NCBI GenBank assembly: GCA_020355945.1
Contig: CP070627.1
Span: forward strand, 1,964,306-1,970,183
From: Candidatus Aminicenantota bacterium
GTDB taxonomy: Bacteria > Acidobacteriota > Aminicenantia > UBA2199
DNA length: 5,878 bases
Direction: 5' to 3'
This document shows, one piece after another, positions 1-5,857 of the stretch (positions within the stretch are counted from its first letter, which is position 1; the number at the start of each line of letters is the position of its first letter). Both the position numbers and the translations under genes were made by a program. The notes beneath the pieces were generated by a model. The model saw only the letters and a list, made by a program, of their open reading frames with translations, did not search any database and was not told the DNA's origin.

Positions 1-375
1 TCGAGTGATGATTTAGACACAACAGACCGGATGATACAGGTGGGAAATATTGTTGATTTGAAGGTCATTGATCATCTGATCATTAATGAAAAGTATTTTT
101 ATTCCTTTGAAGATGAAGGTTTAATGGATGAGCTCAGGGAGAGTAAAAAGTGGGTGCCGGGATATTTGGAAGTGGAACAGATCAGGAAGGAAGCAATAAA
201 AATAGGCCAAGAAATGGGGGAAAAAAGAGGGGAAAAAAGAGGTATTGAAAAGAAGGCCAAAGAAACAGCAAAAAGAATGTTAGAAGATGGACTGCCGATT
301 GATACCATCTCAAAATATACCGGCCTTACTGCAGATGAAATAAAAAAATTGCAGAAATCAAAGAAAGTAAACTAA
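1..375 (+). CDS. RadC/JAB-domain protein, C-terminal part, with a transposase-type charged tail (5' end outside window)
   Basis: The reading frame is open from base 1, so the ATG at 31 is internal and not the start. Translated from base 1, residues 1-4 (S-S-D-D) fit the Ser-x2-Asp end of the JAMM metal-binding motif (HxHx7SxxD). The next ~38 residues fit the end of RadC: T-x-R-x-I near 8-12, the V-I-D-H-L-I-I strand at 22-28, then Y-x-S-F-x-x-x-G-L (34-41). RadC family members are JAMM-fold metalloproteins often carried by mobile DNA; despite the name, a role in DNA repair is not established. After residue ~55 comes a tail not seen in ordinary RadC. It is a charged helix with G-x-x-x-G spacing (G69, G73, G77, G81), then A-K-R-M-L-E-D-G-L (90-98), I-S-K-Y-T-G-L-T (103-110) and E-I-K-K-L. 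That pattern is typical of the C-terminus of Rpn/PD-(D/E)XK transposase-type proteins. The two His ligands lie upstream of the window. Family call fairly sure; biological role unknown. Confidence 0.8.
   Translation, partial: SSDDLDTTDRMIQVGNIVDLKVIDHLIINEKYFYSFEDEGLMDELRESKKWVPGYLEVEQIRKEAIKIGQEMGEKRGEKRGIEKKAKETAKRMLEDGLPIDTISKYTGLTADEIKKLQKSKKVN
217..240 (+). repeat. 12-bp tandem repeat, two copies, inside the RadC-like tail
   Basis: Two perfect adjacent copies of ggggaaaaaaga occur, at 217-228 and 229-240. Each encodes Gly-Glu-Lys-Arg in frame. Each copy carries an A6 run. Gain or loss of a whole unit would keep the frame and lengthen or shorten the helix; slippage within an A6 run would break it. 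Confidence 0.85.
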
Positions 376-530
376 ATAGATGTATCGGAAATTCTACAGA
401 TTGTTGATAATAAGGGATTCCCTGCCAACCATTCTGCATACTCCTTTTTCCTTTTCCCCCATTTACCCTTCTTCTGACTTTTTGATTCTTTAGGGAAAGA
501 GTACGGACCAACCATTGGCCTGGGGAGCAG

Positions 531-610
531 GGAAAAGCCGCTCACCAAAAGCAAAAGTGTCTCGCGATTAGCAAAAGCAGCTCATGGGAGGCAAAATTTA
601 GAATTGCTGC
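531..610. repeat. Phased 20-bp direct repeats, possible IS21-type terminal repeats
   Basis: Units begin at 531, 551, 571 and 591, exactly 20 bases apart. The cores are GGAAAAGCCGCTC (531), GCAAAAGTGTCTC (551) and GCAAAAGCAGCTC (571). The fourth unit keeps only GCAAAA (591-596). The remaining 7 bases of each unit vary. Multiple terminal repeats of about this length, with a core related to GCAAAAG, are characteristic of IS21-family ends, where the IstA transposase binds. No istA or istB is present, so this would be a solo end or relic. A set of binding sites for a regulator of the nearby promoter is an alternative, since two helical turns is about 20 bp. Confidence 0.5.
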
Positions 611-617
611 TTTTTTT
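573..617 (+). terminator. Candidate Rho-independent terminator upstream of the ileS promoter
   Basis: A perfect 9-bp inverted repeat pairs 573-581 (aaaagcagc) with 606-614 (gctgctttt). The loop is 24 bases. The downstream arm runs into seven consecutive T residues (611-617). The stem is short and only its inner part is GC-containing, and the loop is long, so it would be a weak terminator. It overlaps the 20-bp repeats and may be a by-product of them. It lies before the candidate promoter, so it would end upstream transcription and not attenuate ileS. Confidence 0.35.
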
Positions 618-626
618 CTTCATGGG

Positions 627-655
627 TTGACTAAAAGGGCAAAATAAGCGAAAAT
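627..655 (+). promoter_or_regulatory. Candidate sigma70-type promoter of the ileS operon
   Basis: TTGACT (627-632) matches the -35 consensus at five of six positions. Seventeen bases later GAAAAT (650-655) matches four of six positions of the -10. Transcription would begin near 662, giving a leader of about 24 bases that includes the GGAG site. Position and spacing are good; the -10 is poor. Confidence 0.4.
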
Positions 656-674
656 AACAGCTTAAAAAAAATTT

Positions 675-678
675 GGAG
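675..678 (+). promoter_or_regulatory. Ribosome binding site of ileS
   Basis: GGAG lies 7 bases before the ATG at 686. It supports that start, which also gives the normal N-terminus for the family. Confidence 0.75.
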
Positions 679-685
679 TACTTAA

Positions 686-3475
686 ATGGCTGACGAAAAG
701 AAAATTAAATGGAAAAATACACTGAATTTGCCCAAAACCAGCTTTCCTATGAAAGCCCAACTGAACCAAAAAGAACCGCAAATCCTGAAACAATGGCAGG
801 AGATGAAGATTTACCAGCAGATAATTGAGAAACGAAAAGATAATAAAATCTATATCCTTCATGACGGACCTCCTTTTGCCAATGGCAATATTCACCTGGG
901 TACTGCCTTGAATAAGATTCTAAAGGATTTTGTGGTAAAAACCAAAAATATGGAGGGCTTCCTGTCACCTTATGTACCCGGATGGGACTGCCATGGCCTG
1001 CCTATTGAAATCAAAGTGGAAGAGCAATTGGGTGAAAAGAAAAAAGATATGAGTGTCATTGATATTCGGAAAAAATGCCGCGAATACGCAGAAAAGTATG
1101 TCAAAATCATGAAAGAAGAGTTTATCCGGTTAGGGGTTTTCGGGGATTGGGAAAATCATTACACAACGCTTGATCATGATTACGAGGCATCGGTGATCGA
1201 GTACTTCAAATCCTTTGTCAAAAATAAGAATGTGATCAGGAAAAAGCGGCCGGTTTTCTGGTGCACCTCCTGTATCACTGCGCTGGCTGAGGCTGAGGTG
1301 GAATATGCCGACCATACCTCTCCCTCTATTTATGTGAAATTCCTCTTAAAAGATATCCCGGATTTTTTAGAAGAATTTAAAGGTAAAGAGATTTTTGTAC
1401 TGATCTGGACTACCACTCCCTGGACGATCCCGGCGAACCTGGCCATAGCAGTTCAGCCGGCATATGACTATGCGCTGTTTGAAATGAAAGGGGAATACTA
1501 TATAGCTGCCACCCGCCTGGTTCCTGTTATCGCAGATATAGCTGAGTCAGATTACAAAATACTAAAGCAATTCAAAGGGCAAGCCCTTAATGGTTTGAAT
1601 ACCACTCATCCCCTTTACGACCGCAATTCAATCCTGATTAATACTGATTATGTGGTCTTAGACCAGGGCACGGGGTGCGTGCACACCGCCCCGGGACACG
1701 GTGAAGACGACTACCATGCCGGCCTGGAGTATGAACTGGACATCTATTCACCAGTGGGGCCCTCGGGACTTTTCGATGAAACCACCGGGAAATACCAGGG
1801 AAAAAATATTTTTGAAGCCAATGCTGAGATCGTAGAGGATTTAAGAAGCCTTCAGCGGTTGGTGTATGATGATCGCATTGAACACTCTTATCCCCACTGC
1901 TGGCGATGCAAAAAGCCAGTGATTTTCAGGGCCACGGAACAGTGGTTCATTGCCATGGATGTCGCGGATTTAAGAAAAAAAGCATTGGAAGAGATAAGAA
2001 GGGTGCAGTGGCTGCCCCAATGGGGTGAAGAACGCATTTACAGTATGGTGAACAACCGGCCTGACTGGTGCATCTCCCGGCAGCGAGATTGGGGAGTGCC
2101 TATTCCCGTTTTTTACTGCAAAGGCTGCGGTGAATCAATGATAACTGTCGAGACAGTGGAAAAAACCAGGGAACAATTCCATGCCCATGGGTCTGACTCC
2201 TGGTATACCAGGGAGGCCTCTGAATTTCTCCCCGCAGGAATCACCTGTGCCAAATGCGGAAGCAAAAACTTTGAAAAGGGTATGGATATTATAGATGTAT
2301 GGTTTGAATCAGGTTCTTCCTGGAATGTGACAGAGCATTATCCGCTGCACCGGTTCCCCCCGGATATGTACCTGGAGGGCGGTGACCAATACAGGGGCTG
2401 GTTCCATTCTTCCCTGTTGGTGGCAGTAAGCGCCAAAGGACGATCCCCTTATGATATTAACATCTGCCACGGATTTGCCCTGGATGATAAAGGTCGAGCC
2501 ATGTCAAAATCCCTGGGCAACGTGATTAAACCCCAAACCATTATCAACGAAAAAGGGGCCGAAATCCTCAGGCTCTGGGTGGCAATGGTTAATTACCGCG
2601 AAGATATGCGACTGGGCCACGAAATCCTCGCCCGCGTAACCGAAAGCTATCGAAAAATCCGCAATACATGGCGATTCATGCTGGGGGTCCTGGACGACTA
2701 CCACCCGGAAAAACACCCTTTGCAAGACGAAAACCTCAGAGAAGTAGACCTATATATTCTCAACAAACTCCAGCAAATAAAGAAAAAAGTACTCAAATCC
2801 TACCAGGATTATGATTATCATATTATTTTCCATACCATCTTCAATTTCTTTACAGTGGAGTTGAGTGCCTTTTATTTAAATTTTATAAAGGATAATCTCT
2901 ACTGCAACGCGCCTGGTTCCACTGAAAGGAGAACCTCGCAAGCGGTGATTTATAAACTGTTAATCGAGACCGTGCTGCTGATGGCCCCAATTCTGTCGTT
3001 TACCACCGAAGAGGTATGGGAGTATATACCGGGCTTCAACGGTAAAGAAGCATCCGTGCATCTTCACCTGTTCCCGGGAGTGGAAGAAAAATACCTGGAA
3101 CAATTGGATACTCAAAAGTGGGAGACGATTATCAACCTCAGGGATAGAATCTTAAAAGAAATCGAAGAAGCCAGGGATGAAAAAAGGATCGGTGATTCCC
3201 TGGAAGCGGAAATCCACCTGGAATTTCCCGGCAAACTCTATGAACTGGTTAACAGCAACCTGGACCTGTTTAAAGAAATCCTGGTGGTATCGGGAATTCA
3301 TGTGAAACTGGCGCCAGGCGATGAAGAAGGCATTACTGTTGAAAAATCAAGCGGCAATAAATGTCCCAGGTGCTGGAATTGGTTTACTGAAGATACGTCT
3401 AAAAATAAATTCCCGGAACTCTGTCCACGCTGCGCGGAGGTGGTGAAGGAGATGAATATTGACGCTGAAAAATAA
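686..3475 (+). CDS. ileS: Isoleucyl-tRNA synthetase (class I)
   Basis: Cytoplasmic enzyme that activates isoleucine with ATP and charges tRNA-Ile, editing mischarged valine. At 929 residues it has the usual bacterial length. Seen in order: D-G-P-P-F-A-N-G (60-67) with the HIGH-type motif H-L-G-T (70-73); P-G-W-D-C-H-G-L-P (98-106); the CP1 editing domain, with W-T-T-T-P-W-T (241-247) and G-T-G-C-V-H-T-A-P-G-H-G-E-D-D (328-342); W-F-E-S-G-S-S just after residue 530; and the KMSKS loop as A-M-S-K-S (605-609). A helical anticodon-binding domain follows from about 680. The C-terminal zinc finger has Cys at 893, 896, 913 and 916. A second pair of C-x-x-C knuckles (478/481 and 521/524) lies in the catalytic core insertion and may bind another zinc. 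The architecture is that of the bacterial, mupirocin-sensitive type, although sensitivity cannot be read from this. ATG 686 is preceded by GGAG. It is the first gene of the run and overlaps lspA by 17 bases. No frameshift or missing motif is seen. Confidence 0.98.
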   Translation: MADEKKIKWKNTLNLPKTSFPMKAQLNQKEPQILKQWQEMKIYQQIIEKRKDNKIYILHDGPPFANGNIHLGTALNKILKDFVVKTKNMEGFLSPYVPGWDCHGLPIEIKVEEQLGEKKKDMSVIDIRKKCREYAEKYVKIMKEEFIRLGVFGDWENHYTTLDHDYEASVIEYFKSFVKNKNVIRKKRPVFWCTSCITALAEAEVEYADHTSPSIYVKFLLKDIPDFLEEFKGKEIFVLIWTTTPWTIPANLAIAVQPAYDYALFEMKGEYYIAATRLVPVIADIAESDYKILKQFKGQALNGLNTTHPLYDRNSILINTDYVVLDQGTGCVHTAPGHGEDDYHAGLEYELDIYSPVGPSGLFDETTGKYQGKNIFEANAEIVEDLRSLQRLVYDDRIEHSYPHCWRCKKPVIFRATEQWFIAMDVADLRKKALEEIRRVQWLPQWGEERIYSMVNNRPDWCISRQRDWGVPIPVFYCKGCGESMITVETVEKTREQFHAHGSDSWYTREASEFLPAGITCAKCGSKNFEKGMDIIDVWFESGSSWNVTEHYPLHRFPPDMYLEGGDQYRGWFHSSLLVAVSAKGRSPYDINICHGFALDDKGRAMSKSLGNVIKPQTIINEKGAEILRLWVAMVNYREDMRLGHEILARVTESYRKIRNTWRFMLGVLDDYHPEKHPLQDENLREVDLYILNKLQQIKKKVLKSYQDYDYHIIFHTIFNFFTVELSAFYLNFIKDNLYCNAPGSTERRTSQAVIYKLLIETVLLMAPILSFTTEEVWEYIPGFNGKEASVHLHLFPGVEEKYLEQLDTQKWETIINLRDRILKEIEEARDEKRIGDSLEAEIHLEFPGKLYELVNSNLDLFKEILVVSGIHVKLAPGDEEGITVEKSSGNKCPRCWNWFTEDTSKNKFPELCPRCAEVVKEMNIDAEK
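3446..3451 (+). promoter_or_regulatory. Ribosome binding site that fixes the TTG start of lspA
   Basis: AAGGAG lies inside the ileS coding sequence, 7 bases before the TTG at 3459. The spacing is ideal and no in-frame ATG or GTG competes nearby. The ATG at 3452 belongs to the ileS frame. Confidence 0.8.
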
Positions 3476-3953
3476 AAAAAAATACATCGCTATTTTTAGT
3501 ACCATTATCATCCTGGACCAGGTTTCAAAGCTCATTGTGCAATCCATTTTCAAGGGAGACCCTTACAAGGTTATCCAGGTGATTAAAAATTTTTTCCTGA
3601 TCCGGTATGTGGAAAACAAAGGTGCTGTATGGGGAATATTCTCCCATTCCAACAGTGTAGTCATTCCCAAACTCATCACCATATTGTCAATCGTGGCACT
3701 GGTGGTGGTGATTTATTTTTTTCTTAAGCTGCAAGCCAAATGCACCTTTGAATTGGTTTCCCTGTCATTTATTATCGGTGGGGCGGTGGGAAATATTATG
3801 GACCGCTTGTATCAAGGGTATGTGGTGGATTTCCTGGACGTCTATATCAAAAGTTATCACTGGCCCACCTTTAATATTGCCGACAGCTTTATCACCATCG
3901 GTGTAATTATTCTTATTATTTCGATTTGGAGGGGAAAATGCACCCAATTCTAG
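3459..3953 (+). CDS. lspA: Lipoprotein signal peptidase (signal peptidase II)
   Basis: Membrane aspartyl protease that removes the signal peptide of diacylglyceryl-modified prolipoproteins just before the lipid-bearing Cys. At 164 residues it has normal family length. Four membrane segments are evident, near 8-30, 66-90, 97-114 and 140-158. Family motifs are complete: D-Q-V-S-K (20-24), N-K-G-A-x-x-G (53-59), G-G-A-V-G-N-I-M-D-R (107-116), V-V-D-F (122-125) and F-N-I-A-D-S (138-143). By analogy with the Pseudomonas aeruginosa structure the catalytic pair should be D124 and D142, with N112 and D115 in the active-site surround. The start is TTG, chosen from the strong AAGGAG upstream and the family N-terminus. 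It overlaps ileS by 17 bases and lgt by 16, so translation is probably coupled to both. The weak start codon could hold expression below that of ileS. Confidence 0.96.
   Translation: MTLKNKKKYIAIFSTIIILDQVSKLIVQSIFKGDPYKVIQVIKNFFLIRYVENKGAVWGIFSHSNSVVIPKLITILSIVALVVVIYFFLKLQAKCTFELVSLSFIIGGAVGNIMDRLYQGYVVDFLDVYIKSYHWPTFNIADSFITIGVIILIISIWRGKCTQF
3928..3934 (+). promoter_or_regulatory. Ribosome binding site that decides the lgt start
   Basis: GGAGGGG within the end of lspA sits 3 to 5 bases before ATG 3938. An upstream in-frame TTG at 3926 would place this site inside the gene, so ATG 3938 is preferred. Confidence 0.75.
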
Positions 3954-4732
3954 TTAAAATTGGTCCGATTACTATCCACACCTACGGGTTTATGCTGGCT
4001 GTAGGAGTCCTGTGTGCCATTGGCTTAAGCACATGGCTGGCAAAGCGAGAACACCTGGACACCAAACGAATCGTTGACTTTATCTTTTATACGCTGCTGA
4101 TCGGATTGGTGGGGGCAAAATTATTCCTCCTGGTTACTGATTTTAGCTATTATACCCGCTCGTTTAGCAATTTTAAATCATTAATATTTTCAGGAGGTAC
4201 GTTTTATGGCGGGTTGATTATCGGGGTGTTTTTCGCTGCCTGGTATTTGCGGAAACATAAAATCAGTTTCAAGGTGATGGCAGATATTGTAGTGCCTTCG
4301 ATTGCTCTGGCTCAGTTTTTCGGACGATTGGGATGTTTTTCTGCCGGCTGCTGCTGGGGAAGGCAAGCCCAGGGCTGCCCGATTGCAGTGGTATTCACCA
4401 GTTCCGATACCACCACCGGTGTTCCCCTTCATGCCCCCCTTTATCCCACTCAGCTCATGGAAGCGGGTTTGAACCTCTTAAACTTCATTATCCTCATCAT
4501 TTCTTATAAAAAGAAAAAATTTCAGGGCCAGATTTTCGCCATGTATATATTTAATTATTCCCTCATACGATTCTTTGTGGAATTTTTCCGGGGTGATGAT
4601 GATCGGGGCTACATTTTTGGCGGTATGGCGCATCCTTTCACCAGTCTGTCGGTTCCCCAATTAATCAGTATTATCGGGATTATTGCCGCCATTATCCTGT
4701 ACATACGATTCAAAAAAACTGCCACCAAATAA
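3938..4732 (+). CDS. lgt: Phosphatidylglycerol--prolipoprotein diacylglyceryl transferase
   Basis: Integral membrane enzyme for the first step of lipoprotein maturation: it moves diacylglycerol from phosphatidylglycerol to the lipobox cysteine, making the substrate that LspA then cleaves. From ATG 3938 it has 264 residues, a usual length. Several hydrophobic membrane segments span the protein. Motifs seen: an N-terminal I-x-I-H-T-Y-G (12-18); G-G-T-F-Y-G-G-L (86-93), where Escherichia coli has His in place of Tyr90, a known family variant; the signature G-R-L-G-C-F-S-A-G-C-C-W-G (129-141), with R130 matching the essential Arg143 of E. coli; Y-P-T-Q-L-M-E (169-175); R-F-F-V-E-F-F-R-G-D-D (211-221), whose R218 is probably equivalent to E. 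coli Arg239; and S-V-P-Q-L-I-S (238-244). The cysteine-rich GCCWG form replaces the NGE form of the E. coli signature. It overlaps lspA by 16 bases and is probably the last gene of the tightly coupled set. Confidence 0.96.
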   Translation: MHPILVKIGPITIHTYGFMLAVGVLCAIGLSTWLAKREHLDTKRIVDFIFYTLLIGLVGAKLFLLVTDFSYYTRSFSNFKSLIFSGGTFYGGLIIGVFFAAWYLRKHKISFKVMADIVVPSIALAQFFGRLGCFSAGCCWGRQAQGCPIAVVFTSSDTTTGVPLHAPLYPTQLMEAGLNLLNFIILIISYKKKKFQGQIFAMYIFNYSLIRFFVEFFRGDDDRGYIFGGMAHPFTSLSVPQLISIIGIIAAIILYIRFKKTATK

Positions 4733-4780
4733 GAATCCCGCGAAGACACGTGAATATACGAGAAGAGAGGAAGAGACGAA

Positions 4781-4790
4781 CTCATATGAG
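4781..4790. repeat. Perfect 10-bp palindrome CTCATATGAG
   Basis: Perfectly self-complementary on the DNA. Its end overlaps the GAGGG that could serve the small reading frame at 4800. It could be a small operator or chance; no second copy was noticed in the window. Confidence 0.4.
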
Positions 4791-4799
4791 GGAAAACAG

Positions 4800-4895
4800 A
4801 TGAAACCCCCTTTAATGAAAAGCTTTTGCGGGGGGTCCAGGGGGGCGGTTTTCTCGAAAAGAGCTCCCCTGGTCGCCGAAGGCAAGAAAAGATGA
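4800..4895 (+). CDS. Possible small leader reading frame ahead of rluD (31 codons)
   Basis: ATG 4800 is preceded by GAGGG (4788-4792) at 7 bases. The frame runs 31 codons and stops with TGA at 4893-4895, overlapping the rluD ATG (4892-4894) in an ATGA arrangement that commonly marks translational coupling. The product would be short and basic, beginning M-K-P-P-L-M-K and ending E-G-K-K-R, with no recognised family. Most of it is read from the hairpin repeat, so it may be an accident of that element. Treat it as a hypothetical leader peptide. Confidence 0.3.
   Translation: MKPPLMKSFCGGSRGAVFSKRAPLVAEGKKR
4806..4872. repeat. Inverted-repeat element with a strong hairpin, upstream of rluD
   Basis: Two adjacent inverted repeats are seen. 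The first pairs CCCCC (4806-4810) with GGGGG (4831-4835) around a palindrome AAAAGCTTTT (4818-4827). The second pairs 4837-4852 with 4857-4872 across a CTCG loop; 14 of 16 positions pair, counting one G-U, with two mismatches at 4847 and 4848. No T run follows, so it is not a classical terminator. Composition differs sharply from the flanking genes. It resembles dispersed intergenic hairpin repeats of many bacterial genomes, but copy number cannot be judged from one window. In RNA the stem ends 5 bases before the rluD ribosome binding site and could affect its translation. Confidence 0.6.
4878..4882 (+). promoter_or_regulatory. Ribosome binding site of rluD
   Basis: GAAGG lies 9 bases before ATG 4892. 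A longer in-frame opening from TTG 4826 would add 22 residues read through the hairpin repeat that match nothing expected at the N-terminus of this family, so ATG 4892 is preferred. Confidence 0.6.
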
Positions 4896-5857
4896 GAAAA
4901 CGCTTTAAAGCCAATAAAGACTATCCGCGGTTGGATCATTTTTTAACCGAATCCTTGAAGAGTATGTCTCGTTCCCGGGTGGTCAAATTAATCAATGAAG
5001 GCCGCGTTAAACTGAACAATCAACCGATGGGTAAAAAAAATATCCACATCCGGGTGGGAGATGTGTTGGATGTGGAACTGGAGGAACCGGAACAAAAGGA
5101 GCATCGATATCAACCTTTCATTGAATTAAAAAAACTCTTCGAGGACGATTACCTGCTGATCCTTGATAAACCCGGTGGGATATCGGTGCATCCGGGTTCG
5201 GGTGAGCGCGGTGAGACCATGTTAGATATTTTCCGGTATTATTATCCCCAAATTAATGAAATTAAAGACACGGATCGGCCGGGTATTGTGCATCGGTTGG
5301 ATAAAGATACCTCCGGGGTTCTCCTCCTGGCCAAAGACCTCATAACTATGAAGCGTTTACAGAAGCAATTCAAACGAAGGGAGGTCAAGAAAACCTATCT
5401 GGCATTGGTTCATGGACAGGTGAGATACAGGAACGGCACCATAGATGCGCCCATTGGTCGCTCCCCCAGGCACCGTACCCGGTATAAAGTAATAGAAGCC
5501 GGTTCATTGGCTGCGGAAATTTCTAAAGCCCGGGAAGCAATAACGGAATTTTCAGTGATTCGCCAGTATCAGGATTTTTCTTTTGTAAAGTTATCCCCTC
5601 TCACCGGCAGAACCCACCAACTGCGGGTACATCTTTCTTATTATGGGAACCCCATTCTGGGTGACACTACTTATGGCAAAAAGGGCAAAAATCGCACGTT
5701 TGAGCGGTTAGCCCTTCATGCCTATTCCCTTGAATTCCATCATCCGATAACCGGTAATGTGATTTATTCTTATTCAATGTTCCCCGAGGTTTTCAGGAAT
5801 TTTCTTTGTCAAAAAGGAACAGTCAATCGTGATGCAAGGGTCACCCGAAGACGTTGA
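4892..5857 (+). CDS. rluD: RluA/RluD-family 23S rRNA pseudouridine synthase
   Basis: Converts specific uridines of large-subunit rRNA (RluD itself acts in helix 69) to pseudouridine in the cytoplasm. From ATG 4892 it has 321 residues, normal for RluD. An N-terminal S4 RNA-binding domain covers about 10-62 (R-L-D-H-F-L, then S-R-S-R-V-V-K-L-I-x-x-G-R-V). The catalytic domain begins with L-L-I-L-D-K-P-G-G-I-S-V-H-P (88-101). It carries the family motif P-G-I-V-H-R-L-D-K-D-T-S-G (130-142), with catalytic Asp137, then K-x-Y-L-A-L-V-H-G (167-175), G-R-T-H-Q-L-R-V-H (239-247) and L-G-D-T-T-Y-G (256-262). An S4 domain plus these motifs favours RluD over RluA, which lacks S4; exact target specificity is not provable here. 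In Bacillus the equivalent gene (ylyB) directly follows lspA, so the neighbourhood is familiar. A spacer of 159 bases with a hairpin repeat separates it from lgt. No clear separate promoter was seen. Confidence 0.93.
   Translation: MRKRFKANKDYPRLDHFLTESLKSMSRSRVVKLINEGRVKLNNQPMGKKNIHIRVGDVLDVELEEPEQKEHRYQPFIELKKLFEDDYLLILDKPGGISVHPGSGERGETMLDIFRYYYPQINEIKDTDRPGIVHRLDKDTSGVLLLAKDLITMKRLQKQFKRREVKKTYLALVHGQVRYRNGTIDAPIGRSPRHRTRYKVIEAGSLAAEISKAREAITEFSVIRQYQDFSFVKLSPLTGRTHQLRVHLSYYGNPILGDTTYGKKGKNRTFERLALHAYSLEFHHPITGNVIYSYSMFPEVFRNFLCQKGTVNRDARVTRRR

Larger units (their letters stand above)
376..685. other. 310-base intergenic region between the RadC-like gene and ileS
   Basis: No convincing gene is seen on either strand. 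About 440-492 is a pyrimidine-rich tract on the + strand. Bases 531-610 hold phased 20-bp repeats, 573-617 a hairpin with a T run, 627-655 a candidate promoter, and 675-678 the ileS ribosome binding site; these are listed separately. I saw no T-box consensus, although ileS genes of Firmicutes often have one. Minus-strand frames here are short, lack a recognisable family and have no clear ribosome binding site. Confidence 0.7.

Noticed and set aside
372..554. Minus-strand reading frames of about 60 residues in the ileS upstream spacer (also 326-511)
   Set aside because: Lysine-rich text read from the pyrimidine tract, no known family and no clear ribosome binding site. A decayed element remnant is possible but unsupported.
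376..685. T-box riboswitch before ileS
   Set aside because: No AGGGTGG-type T-box core, specifier hairpin or matching antiterminator was found, and the one hairpin lies upstream of the likely promoter.
2500..2800. Slightly different codon use (more C-ending codons) within ileS
   Set aside because: Impression only. The protein motifs continue normally and no junction is visible, so recombination is not supported without a codon-usage calculation.
3926..3937. Earlier TTG start for lgt
   Set aside because: It would place the GGAGGGG site inside the gene; ATG 3938 has correct spacing and a typical Lgt N-terminus.
4826..4891. 22-residue N-terminal extension of the pseudouridine synthase from TTG 4826
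   Set aside because: It is translated repeat sequence without a good ribosome binding site. ATG 4892 gives the normal family N-terminus.
4733..4891. Separate promoter for rluD
   Set aside because: Only an AT-rich patch near 4752-4758 was seen, with no partner -35 at suitable spacing.
4609..4939. Two overlapping minus-strand frames over the end of lgt and the spacer
   Set aside because: They are shadows of lgt and of the inverted repeat, with no family resemblance.
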